Assembly (NCBI RefSeq): GCF_900176075.1
Contig: NZ_FWWV01000035.1
Coordinates: 62,001 to 126,000, forward strand
DNA: 64,000 nucleotides
Reading direction: 5' to 3'
Source: Pasteurella testudinis DSM 23072
GTDB lineage: Bacteria > Pseudomonadota > Gammaproteobacteria > Enterobacterales > Pasteurellaceae
Shown: in pieces, positions 1-7,798 of the stretch
Numbering within the stretch: the first letter of the stretch is position 1
Layout of the letters: each line of letters begins with the position of its first letter
The notes under the pieces: model-generated
Databases searched by the model: none
What the model was told of the DNA's origin: nothing
What the model saw: only the letters and a program-made list of their open reading frames with translations
Position numbers and translations under genes: made by a program

Positions 1-1540
1 CCTCCAGATCGCCGTTGAAATCGTCCACTTTCTGATCGTGCACCAGATAAAAATCATTCACGGTGTTACGCAGCAAATGGCGATCGTGCGACACCACCAC
101 CAGCGAGCCTTGATAATCGACCAAGGCTTCGGTCAAGGCTTGGCGCATATCCAGATCCAAGTGGTTGGTCGGTTCGTCCAATAACAATAAATTCGGGCGC
201 TGCCACACGATCAACGACACCACCAAACGGGCTTTTTCGCCGCCGGAGAAGCTGCTGACCGCTTGTTTGACTTTATCGCCGTGAAACGCGAAGCCGCCCA
301 AGTAATCGCGCAGCTGCTGTTCGGTTTGCTGCGGTGCAAGACGTGCCAAATGCCAAAGTGCGGTTTCATCGGCACGCAGGGTATCCAACTGGTGTTGCGC
401 AAAGTAGCCGAGCTGCACGCCTTTCGCCAGTTGCACCACGCCGTTTTGCGGGGCTAATTCGCCCGCCAAGAGTTTGATCAGCGTTGACTTGCCGGCACCG
501 TTGCGCCCCAACAAACCGATACGCGAGCCGGGCACAAGATTGAGTTTGACCGATTGCAACACGGTTTTGTCGGCGTAACCGGCGCTGACCTTTTCCATAC
601 TTAAAATCGGGTTCGGCAACGACAGCGGTGCTCTGAACTCGAATTTAAACGGATTATCCACATACGCCGGCGCAATCAGTTCCATGCGCTCCAAGGCGCG
701 GATTCGGCTTTGTGCTTGTTTCGCTTTGCTGGCTTTGGCACGGAAACGGTCGATATAGCTTTGCAGATGTTCGACTTTTTGCTGTTGCTGGCGATAGAGG
801 GCGTTTTGCTGCGCCAGTTTGGTGGCGCGCTGCACTTCAAACGAGGAGTAATCGCCGCTGTATTCGTTCAGCTGCTGCTGTTCGATATGTAAAATTTTAC
901 TCACCACTGGATCAAGAAAATCGCGGTCGTGGGAAATCAGAATCAATGTGCCCGGATAGCGGCTTAACCAGCGTTCCAGCCAGATCACCGCATCCAAATC
1001 CAAGTGGTTGGTCGGTTCGTCCAACAGCAATAAATCGGAGCGGCAGATCAACGCCTGTGCCAAATTGAGACGCATGCGCCAGCCGCCGGAAAAGGATTTG
1101 ACCGCACTTTGCAGCTGCTCGTTCTCAAAGCCTAAGCCGTGCAATAATGTAGCGGCGCGCGATTGGATAGTCCAAGCATCGATGGTATCCAGCTTGGCGT
1201 GCAGCAACGCGATTTGATTGCCGTCGTTGTTGGCATTTGCCTGCGTTAATTCGGTGGTTAGTTGGATATATTCGCGATCGCCTTGAATCACATAATCCAA
1301 GGCGCTGATCTCCAATGCCGGTGTTTCTTGGTTGACCCAAGCCAGCGACCAATTTGACGGAAATTTAACCTCGCCGCCCTCGCTGCTCATTTCGCCTTTA
1401 AGTAAAGAAAGTAAAGAGGATTTGCCGCAACCGTTTTTGCCGACCAAGCCGACTTTTTGTCCGGGATTAATGGTGGCATTGGCGTGTTCGAGTAGCGTGG
1501 TTAAGCCGCGCTTGAGGGTGAGGTCAGTAAAAAAAATCAT
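1..1540 (-). CDS. yheS: ABC-F family ATPase YheS, partial (C-terminus beyond left edge)
   Basis: Soluble ABC-F ATPase without membrane domains; the family acts on ribosomes, though the exact job of YheS is not settled. About 513 of roughly 640 residues are present. The first ATPase domain has Walker A GLVGKNGCGKSS near residue 30, signature SFSGGWRMRLN and Walker B LLLLDEPTNHLDLD. A charged coiled linker (HLQSYIDRFRAKASKAKQAQSR) joins it to the second domain, with GLLGRNGAGKST, SSFSGGEKARL and another DEPTNHLDLD. The match to E. coli YheS as I remember it is close along the whole visible length. The ATG at 1540 fits the family N-terminus, but no clear Shine-Dalgarno precedes it. The gene is cut by the window edge, not broken. 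Confidence 0.93.
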   Translation of the reverse strand, partial: MIFFTDLTLKRGLTTLLEHANATINPGQKVGLVGKNGCGKSSLLSLLKGEMSSEGGEVKFPSNWSLAWVNQETPALEISALDYVIQGDREYIQLTTELTQANANNDGNQIALLHAKLDTIDAWTIQSRAATLLHGLGFENEQLQSAVKSFSGGWRMRLNLAQALICRSDLLLLDEPTNHLDLDAVIWLERWLSRYPGTLILISHDRDFLDPVVSKILHIEQQQLNEYSGDYSSFEVQRATKLAQQNALYRQQQQKVEHLQSYIDRFRAKASKAKQAQSRIRALERMELIAPAYVDNPFKFEFRAPLSLPNPILSMEKVSAGYADKTVLQSVKLNLVPGSRIGLLGRNGAGKSTLIKLLAGELAPQNGVVQLAKGVQLGYFAQHQLDTLRADETALWHLARLAPQQTEQQLRDYLGGFAFHGDKVKQAVSSFSGGEKARLVVSLIVWQRPNLLLLDEPTNHLDLDMRQALTEALVDYQGSLVVVSHDRHLLRNTVNDFYLVHDQKVDDFNGDLE

Positions 1541-1609
1541 TTTTTGTTTTATTTTGTTAATAGATTATTGCACAATGATAACATAACTCTTAAGTATTCA
1601 GGATGAATA

Positions 1610-2227
1610 ATGTTTGACTCTTTGATTGTACAATTTGTGGTACTGTGGGCTGTAATCGATCCTATCGGTTCCGTGCCGGTTTATCTTGCTAAAACAATCG
1701 GATTGCCGCTGGAAGCGCGTCATCGGATTGCGCGTAACGCAACTTTAATCTCCGCCGGTATTTTGGTGTTTTTCCTGATCGCGGGTCAACTATTGTTAGA
1801 AGCGATGCAAATTCCGTTGACGGCGTTCCAAACCGCCGGCGGCTTGGTGTTGCTGCTGTTTGCCTTGACCATGATTTTCGGTGAGGGCAAGCCGAGCGAA
1901 GAGATGCGCATGCCGTCCAACTTGAATGAAATTGCGGTTTATCCGTTAGCCGTGCCGTCGATTGCTTCGCCCGGGGCGATGATGGCGATTGTATTGCTGA
2001 CCGACAACCACCGTTTCAATGTCGGTGAGCAAATGCTGACTACATTGATTATGTTGATTATTTTGCTGATTACTTATCTGCTGTTTATCGCCGCCAACCG
2101 AATCCAGCGGATTATCGGCACCACCGGCGCAGCGATTATCAGTCGGGTGATGGGCTTGATTCTGGCTGCGGTGGCAATCAACAATATTTTACTCGGCGTG
2201 CGCGATTTCTTTATGTATGTGAAATAA
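1610..2227 (+). CDS. MarC family integral membrane protein
   Basis: A 205-residue inner-membrane protein of the MarC/UPF0056 family, whose function is unproven (an early link to multiple antibiotic resistance was not upheld). Visible are about six hydrophobic segments, the early motif IDPIGSVPVYLAKT typical of MarC proteins, a middle YPLAVPSIASPGAMMAIVLL segment and a glycine-rich MGLILAAVAINNILLGV segment near the end. It stands alone between the divergent yheS gene and a transcription terminator directly downstream. It is not a close copy of E. coli YhgN, so no gene symbol is given. Confidence 0.85.
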   Translation: MFDSLIVQFVVLWAVIDPIGSVPVYLAKTIGLPLEARHRIARNATLISAGILVFFLIAGQLLLEAMQIPLTAFQTAGGLVLLLFALTMIFGEGKPSEEMRMPSNLNEIAVYPLAVPSIASPGAMMAIVLLTDNHRFNVGEQMLTTLIMLIILLITYLLFIAANRIQRIIGTTGAAIISRVMGLILAAVAINNILLGVRDFFMYVK

Positions 2228-2261
2228 GCGATACGGAAACCTACCGATAAGATGATGCTAA

Positions 2262-2288
2262 GACCAACATTATGTTGGTCTTTTTTTT
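2262..2288 (+). terminator. Rho-independent terminator after the marC-family gene
   Basis: A perfect 7-bp stem, GACCAAC paired with GTTGGTC around a 5-base loop, is followed by a run of eight T. It lies 35 bases after the MarC-family stop codon and separates it from the MHS transporter. Confidence 0.85.
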
Positions 2289-2414
2289 GCTTCAGATGAG
2301 GTCTGTTGACCTTGTTGCCCACTTCAGGTAATCTCAAATCCTATTTTTAATTTATGTAAAAAAATAATGACATAATTGGGTATTATTTTTACGGTCGGGT
2401 GAGTCGAGGTTTCA

Positions 2415-3731
2415 GTGTCCCAAATATCGAAAGAGGTGAAAAGTGCGGTAGCCGAAGTGCCGCTTTACAGTAACAAACGGGCGCATCGTGCCGCCCTGAG
2501 CAGTTTTATGGGGGCAGTGGTCGATTGGTACGATTTTTTGCTGTACGGAATTGTTGCCGCATTGGTGTTTAATCATCAGTTTTTTCCCAATATCAGTCCG
2601 GCGATGGGTACGCTGGCGGCGTTTGCCACCTTTGGCATCGGCTTTTTATTCCGTCCGTTGGGTGGCGTGGTGTTCGGGCATTTCGGTGATCGGATCGGGC
2701 GCAAAAAAATGTTGGTGTTGACGGTATTTTTAATGGGCGGTTCGACGGTGCTGATCGGCTTGCTGCCTAATTTTGAGGCTATCGGCTGGGCGGCGCCGGT
2801 GCTGTTGGTCGTCTTGCGGGCGATTCAAGGCTTTGCCGTCGGCGGCGAATGGGGCGGCGCGGCGTTGATGGCGGTCGAAAGCGCTCCGCCGGGCAAGAAA
2901 GCGTTTTACAGCAGCGGGGTGCAAGTCGGTTACGGCGTCGGCTTAATGCTGGCGACCGGCAGCGTATCGCTGATCATTTACTTTTTCGGCAATGAGGCTT
3001 TTCATCAATGGGCATGGCGGATTCCGTTCGTCGCCAGCGTGGTGTTGCTGCTGGTGGCGTTGTGGATTCGGCGCAATCAGCAGGAATCGACCGAGTTTGA
3101 ACAAACGGTGGTCAACGCCAAACAACAGGTTCGGCGGATGCCGATTATCGAGGCGGTCACTCGCCACCCGAAAGCCTTTTTATACATTATCGCCCTGCGT
3201 TTCGCCGAGTTGTTGACCATGTATCTGGTCACCAATTTCGCATTGAACTACTCGACCGTGCATTTGGGCATGTCGAGCAGTGTCTTTCTGAATATCGGTT
3301 TATTGGTCGGCGCAGTCAGCTGTGTCAGCATACCGCTCTTTGCCAAAATTGCCGATCATTACGGCTACCGTCGTATGTGCGTCGGCGGCGGTATTATCGG
3401 CGCGTTGAGTGCGGTGCCGTTCTTTTTAGCGATGGAACAGGGTAATCTGTTTTTGATTTACCTGTTTGCGATTCTGCTTGCCAATATTGCCCATGATATG
3501 GTGGTGAGCGTGCACCAACCGCTGTTTACCGAATTTTTCGGCACGGCTTACCGCTACAGCGGCGCCGGCGTCGGCTATCAGGTTGCCAGTATTGTCGGCG
3601 GCGGATTTACTCCGTTTATTGCGGCGGCGTTAGTGGCTTGGTATGACGGCGCTTGGTATCCGGTGGCGGTTTATTTGATGGTGGGTTGTTTATTAACCGC
3701 ACTGGCGGCGGCAACTATGCAACGTAAGTAA
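2415..3731 (+). CDS. MHS-type MFS transporter (metabolite:proton symporter)
   Basis: A 438-residue major facilitator protein of the metabolite:H+ symporter family (ShiA, KgtP, ProP relatives), probably importing a small organic acid or osmolyte with protons. Signs are the N-terminal SFMGAVVDWYDFLLYG segment typical of this family, the loop motif GHFGDRIGRKKML between helices 2 and 3, the RAIQGFAVGGEWGGAALMAVE helix, and about twelve hydrophobic stretches. The start is GTG at 2415, supported by GAGG five bases upstream; no better in-frame start is near. The substrate cannot be read from the sequence. It is transcribed alone, between two terminators. Confidence 0.85.
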   Translation: MSQISKEVKSAVAEVPLYSNKRAHRAALSSFMGAVVDWYDFLLYGIVAALVFNHQFFPNISPAMGTLAAFATFGIGFLFRPLGGVVFGHFGDRIGRKKMLVLTVFLMGGSTVLIGLLPNFEAIGWAAPVLLVVLRAIQGFAVGGEWGGAALMAVESAPPGKKAFYSSGVQVGYGVGLMLATGSVSLIIYFFGNEAFHQWAWRIPFVASVVLLLVALWIRRNQQESTEFEQTVVNAKQQVRRMPIIEAVTRHPKAFLYIIALRFAELLTMYLVTNFALNYSTVHLGMSSSVFLNIGLLVGAVSCVSIPLFAKIADHYGYRRMCVGGGIIGALSAVPFFLAMEQGNLFLIYLFAILLANIAHDMVVSVHQPLFTEFFGTAYRYSGAGVGYQVASIVGGGFTPFIAAALVAWYDGAWYPVAVYLMVGCLLTALAAATMQRK

Positions 3732-3770
3732 TCCAAACCTTACTGATTAAAAACTGAGTTACAAGCCGTC

Positions 3771-3806
3771 AAAAAGCCGCAATCTGAGACAGATGCGGCT
3801 TTTTTG
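3771..3806. terminator. Bidirectional terminator between the MHS transporter and the autotransporter
   Basis: The stem AAGCCGCA / TGCGGCTT (8 bp, 12-base loop) is flanked by an A-run on the left and a T-run on the right. It can therefore end transcription from both convergent genes, the MHS transporter on + and the S8 autotransporter on -. Confidence 0.85.
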
Positions 3807-3830
3807 ATCGCAGCGTTTAGAAGCCGACAC

Positions 3831-6740
3831 TTAGAAGCGATAGGCGATGTTCAGGTAGGCTTTGTTGCCTTTTTCCTGTTTATAGCCGTTGTGCTGCCAG
3901 CCGAAGGTGGCTTGCCAAGCATGATAATTTACCGCCAGCGCCAATTGCGTGCGCAAATGATCACGCTGTCCGGCGGTAGCCGTTTGTGCGATTGTCACGC
4001 TATCCAAGCGGCTGCTCACTTCCTGCGGGCGGGAAGTCAAATGCCGGATATAGGCAATGGCGACACTCGGCACAAACTGCCAGTCGGCATAACGCAAAGT
4101 GCGGTCTAATTTCAGTTCCAACAGCGCATTGGCTTCGCTTTGGCGAACAGCGTCATTGCGCAGTGCCAGCTCGCTATCGTGCTCGTTAAAGCCTTTCAGC
4201 TTCAAGTGATTGAGTTGTATGCCGATTGTCGGTTGCAACGACCAAGCGTTTTGCTGCCATACATAACCCGCACTCAAACCGATATTGCCGTTCCAACCGT
4301 GGGTTTTGCCTTTGGCGGTGGCGGCGACGCCGTTAAAGTGGCGCTGCTGTTTATAATGGATTTTTGCCAAAGACAAATCACCTTCGACAAACCAGTCTTG
4401 CGCCGAGCCAAGATAATAGCGTCCGCCGGTGGAAAAGCGGGTTTCGCGCATATCGGCGCTGGCATTCGCTTGGGTTACATCAAAGCGGTTGTCGGCTAAA
4501 GCCAGAGTTAGCAATGCCCGTTCGGACAGCATTTTATTGACGCCCAACGTCCGTTGTTTGGTTTTGTATTTCACCGCCGTGCCATGTTGATTGGCATGAT
4601 AGCGGCTGTTATCACGTCCGTTTTCCGTCCAGACTTGCCATTCGCCGTTTTTCAAGGTTGCCGCCACTGACAATTGGCGATGTAACAAAGTGCGGTTTAA
4701 CGCCGCTTGATCGAGCAGATGGCTGATACCGTTGGCATAAATACTGTTGCCCAAATTTGCGGGCAAGCCTTGCCAATCGCCGCTTTGCAAAGTGCGGTTC
4801 AGCCACTGGTTATAACTGCTGCGGCTGAAAGCCAAACGGCTGTCGCGCAATTGGTTTAAGGCATGGATTGCCGCAGCTTCGTTGCGGTTGGCGCTTGTTG
4901 TGGTTAACGTTGCCGGATTGACATTCAGCACAACCGCAGTCGGCGCAAACAGTAAATCATAGCGCAAACCTTGGGTTAACAGCGCTTGCGGTTGCAGCAG
5001 GGCGGAAAAGCCGCCGCTATAGCTCGCGCCGTTTTCCAGTTGCAGCACCTGCGCTGCGGTCTGTCCGGCTTGCGCCTGCGTAATATTCAGTCCAGCAGCG
5101 CTCACGCGTCCGCCCAACCGCACTTTTGCCGCTTTCCCATCGGCGATAATGCCCTGTGGTGCTTGCAGCGCCACCAATGCCGTATCTGCTAAGGTTAAGG
5201 GTTGTAAAAAGCGCATGCCTTCGGCAAGTAGCAAACCACTGATGTCGGTTGCGGCGTCAATCACACCGCGTCCGCTCAGGCTGGCTCGCGGCTTGATTTG
5301 TACACCGTTGCTTTGCAGGCGCTTGTCGACACGAAGATTACCTTGCTCAACCCGCGCATTTTCAGTTAAACGGGTATCGCCTTGCAGTGTCAATCCGCCT
5401 GCGGCAACGGTAATCCCTGTTAAGCGGTTGCTGTCGCCGCCCAATGTCAACCTTGCCGCACCGCGTTTAGTCAGCCGTCCACCGGCACTCAGGCTGTTCG
5501 ACCAGCGATCATCACGGTTCAAGCTATAGCTTTCATCGCCGAGTAACTGCGCCGGTCCGTTCAACGCCTTTCCGACATTCACCATGCCCCAACCAAACGT
5601 ATCGTCAACGCCTTTCTTGCCCAAATCGGTGGCGGTGGTCAACATGACATCGCGTATTTGCGCCATGCTCATATAATCAAAACGCTGCTTCAACAGCGCG
5701 GCAACGCCGCTGACCGTCGGTGCGGCATAGGATGTTCCTTGTTCAATGGTAAAGGTATAATCAACCGTGCCGGCCTGCGGATCACCTTTTGCCGCCAGCA
5801 ATACCATGCTGCCGGGCGCGGCGATACACCAATTTTTGCTGACGCCGCAATGATTGGAATAGCTTTCCAGTTTATGATCCGCGCCGACCGCAATCACCGA
5901 CAGATAATGTTTTTCCATTTGCGGGAAATAACGCGGCAACGCCGCCAAAATTCCCGGCTGGCGTTTCGATTCGTTACCGGCGGCAAAAACCTGTAAAATC
6001 CCTTTTTCGGTTGCCCGCTGTAAGCTGTTGATCAATACATTGGATAAATCCAGTTTGCCTTTATATTCGCGATCCATCTCCGCGGCGTGGTCAGAAACCG
6101 GATCTTCATTCCAGCTGTGGTTCATCACATGCAGTGTCGGCGCCTTATCGATCATATTATTAATCGCACCGGCAAACAGGGTGCGCGACAGTGGGCTTTT
6201 ACCAAGTAACAGTTTTTTGTCATCTTGCTTATCGCCACTATCCGCTATCGGATCACGGGTTGCTGCGTAGGAGGTTTGATATAACGTCGCGCTTTTTGCA
6301 ATGCCACCGAAATAATCCAGTTGTGGATTCTGTTCAGATTTCTGTGTGTCGGCGACAATAATCCCGCTGACTTGTCCGCCGTGGTTGTCATAGACCAGTT
6401 TTCCGCTTTTCTGATCTTTTTCCTTGGCCAAGATACGCGGGTCAAAGGTGTAAGGTTTGCCGTTGAGTGTCAGCGTGAAAGGCACGGGTATAATATCACG
6501 CTTGTTTTTCAATAGCGGATGTTGGTTAAAAAATCCGGAATCGACCACGCCGACCACAACGCCTTTGCCGTTATAACGGGCGGCAATACTATCCGTCAAG
6601 CCGATCGCCTCTTTCGGCTGTTTCAGATAGGGGAGCAGCTTTGCTTGATCTTCGGTCAGAGGCGCCGCTTGAACTTGTCCGCCCAAAATGGCGGCACTGA
6701 TCACTAAACTAAGGTAAGAGGGGTTGAATTTAAACATCAA
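3831..6740 (-). CDS. Subtilisin-like (S8) serine protease autotransporter
   Basis: A 969-residue type V secreted protease. Residues 1-25 form a signal peptide ending GQVQA. The S8 domain spans roughly residues 55-390, with catalytic Asp67 (VVDSG), His120 (DNHGGQVSG), oxyanion Asn256 (AAGNE) and Ser337 (GTSYAAP). A repetitive passenger stem follows, and from about residue 690 a beta-barrel with alternating residues ends in Tyr-Arg-Phe, as usual for outer-membrane barrels. It resembles NalP, SphB1 and other surface maturation proteases, which release themselves or other surface proteins, but the substrate is unknown. An AAGGAG site precedes the ATG. Several uptake signals lie in the barrel-coding part. 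The catalytic triad is complete, so the gene looks functional. Confidence 0.93.
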   Translation of the reverse strand: MMFKFNPSYLSLVISAAILGGQVQAAPLTEDQAKLLPYLKQPKEAIGLTDSIAARYNGKGVVVGVVDSGFFNQHPLLKNKRDIIPVPFTLTLNGKPYTFDPRILAKEKDQKSGKLVYDNHGGQVSGIIVADTQKSEQNPQLDYFGGIAKSATLYQTSYAATRDPIADSGDKQDDKKLLLGKSPLSRTLFAGAINNMIDKAPTLHVMNHSWNEDPVSDHAAEMDREYKGKLDLSNVLINSLQRATEKGILQVFAAGNESKRQPGILAALPRYFPQMEKHYLSVIAVGADHKLESYSNHCGVSKNWCIAAPGSMVLLAAKGDPQAGTVDYTFTIEQGTSYAAPTVSGVAALLKQRFDYMSMAQIRDVMLTTATDLGKKGVDDTFGWGMVNVGKALNGPAQLLGDESYSLNRDDRWSNSLSAGGRLTKRGAARLTLGGDSNRLTGITVAAGGLTLQGDTRLTENARVEQGNLRVDKRLQSNGVQIKPRASLSGRGVIDAATDISGLLLAEGMRFLQPLTLADTALVALQAPQGIIADGKAAKVRLGGRVSAAGLNITQAQAGQTAAQVLQLENGASYSGGFSALLQPQALLTQGLRYDLLFAPTAVVLNVNPATLTTTSANRNEAAAIHALNQLRDSRLAFSRSSYNQWLNRTLQSGDWQGLPANLGNSIYANGISHLLDQAALNRTLLHRQLSVAATLKNGEWQVWTENGRDNSRYHANQHGTAVKYKTKQRTLGVNKMLSERALLTLALADNRFDVTQANASADMRETRFSTGGRYYLGSAQDWFVEGDLSLAKIHYKQQRHFNGVAATAKGKTHGWNGNIGLSAGYVWQQNAWSLQPTIGIQLNHLKLKGFNEHDSELALRNDAVRQSEANALLELKLDRTLRYADWQFVPSVAIAYIRHLTSRPQEVSSRLDSVTIAQTATAGQRDHLRTQLALAVNYHAWQATFGWQHNGYKQEKGNKAYLNIAYRF

Positions 6741-7002
6741 GACTCCTTTATTTTATTATTATAAATAGGTTTATTATTGATTTTTAAAGAAATAAATTAA
6801 AACGAGTTAATAATCGTTTTCATCTCCAAAAGACGGCGACACTCTATGCAATAAAAAAAGTAACGACAAGGTATTACCCGCGATTCAGGCAAACAATCAC
6901 AATGATTTACGTTAATAAAGATAATTCCGGTGATATCCGTATTTACTGTTTTGGCGTGAGGAGAGACGAAAGGCGTGGCGGAAAAGCGGGATTTGACAGG
7001 CA
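6741..7002. other. Intergenic region upstream of the S8 autotransporter gene
   Basis: An A/T-rich spacer holding the promoter of the autotransporter gene. No convincing gene, RNA or operator palindrome was found, and the short reading frames here lack coding character. Together with the rraB terminator it makes a gene-free stretch of about 325 bases. Confidence 0.6.
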
Positions 7003-7029
7003 TAAAAAACAGCCCGGAAAGGGCTGTTT
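7003..7029 (-). terminator. Terminator of rraB
   Basis: The 9-bp stem AAACAGCCC / GGGCTGTTT encloses a 5-base loop. Read on the minus strand it is followed by a T-run, so it ends the rraB transcript shortly after its stop codon. Confidence 0.85.
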
Positions 7030-7066
7030 ACCGCGCCGTCAGCGCAATATGATGCGAAAAGTGCGG

Positions 7067-7501
7067 TTAGTGGCGCGTGTCTTGCTCGTCACTATAGTCG
7101 TCATCGTCATCAAAGAATTCGCCGTCGTCGCCGTATTCGTCCTCTTCGGCGTTCGGGTCTTCAAAGTAAGTGCCCCAACCGTCATAGGCGCCGCCGTGTT
7201 TTTCAATCAACGGGATCAGTTCGTTTTGCTGCGCATCGATCAATTCGGCTTCCAGCTTGATTTCGCTGATAATATCGCAGCAGAAAATCTCGTTGCCGTC
7301 TTCGTCTTCCAATTCTTCCGCTTCGGACACCTCGTAACCGGCTTTGAACGCATCAACGGCGATTTTTTCCAGCTTATCAAAATCACGGTGAGAAACATGG
7401 TGTTCGATAATATACAACGCCTGCGGATCGCTGCCGTCATTGAACAGATCTTCAATAATCTCGCGGGTTTCCTGTTGTAGTTGTGCGCTGTTCGCTTTCA
7501 T
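7067..7501 (-). CDS. rraB: Regulator of ribonuclease E activity B (RraB)
   Basis: A 144-residue acidic cytoplasmic protein. RraB binds the C-terminal scaffold of RNase E and inhibits part of its mRNA decay activity. The family core is visible: [22 protein letters not shown] near the start, [24 protein letters not shown], and [15 protein letters not shown] (here [15 protein letters not shown]). The last 30 residues are almost entirely Asp and Glu with a few aromatics, as in other RraB proteins. An AGGAG-like site precedes the ATG. It is a single-gene unit with its own terminator. H. influenzae and E. coli relatives have similar length, so it looks complete. Confidence 0.93.
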   Translation of the reverse strand: MKANSAQLQQETREIIEDLFNDGSDPQALYIIEHHVSHRDFDKLEKIAVDAFKAGYEVSEAEELEDEDGNEIFCCDIISEIKLEAELIDAQQNELIPLIEKHGGAYDGWGTYFEDPNAEEDEYGDDGEFFDDDDDYSDEQDTRH

Positions 7502-7688
7502 ATTTTCTCCTTAATTGAAATAAAGCGGGCTTGTGCCAGCACATTGTAAGACCGGCATTCAAATTACACAATCCCTATCTTTTTAACCGCACTTTTAAGC
7601 GCCGCAAGCACAAAATGATGTTAAACAAAAGTGTATTTGTAACAGGCTGTTAGCCGCTTGTTAAGATTTAATCCGAGTTTTTATAAAA

Positions 7689-7704
7689 CGTGATCCAGAT
7701 CACT
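7689..7704 (+). promoter_or_regulatory. CRP-binding site in the adhE promoter
   Basis: CGTGA-N6-TCACT matches the CRP consensus TGTGA-N6-TCACA except at the outermost base of each arm. A TATAAT at 7746-7751 puts the likely transcription start near 7758. The box centre would then lie about 61.5 bases upstream, the classic class I activator position. Binding is inferred, not shown. Confidence 0.65.
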
Positions 7705-7798
7705 CTTTAGAGGTAAATAATACTTAAACATTCGCTTCAAGCGCCTATAATTTTTCTTAGAAAATTTTTAAATTTATTAACTTTTAGGAGAAATCACG

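Noticed and set aside
7100-7480. Long open frame on the plus strand opposite rraB, rich in Val and Phe
   Set aside because: It is the antisense image of the acidic RraB tail (GAT/GAA codons read as ATC/TTC); RraB itself is clearly recognisable.
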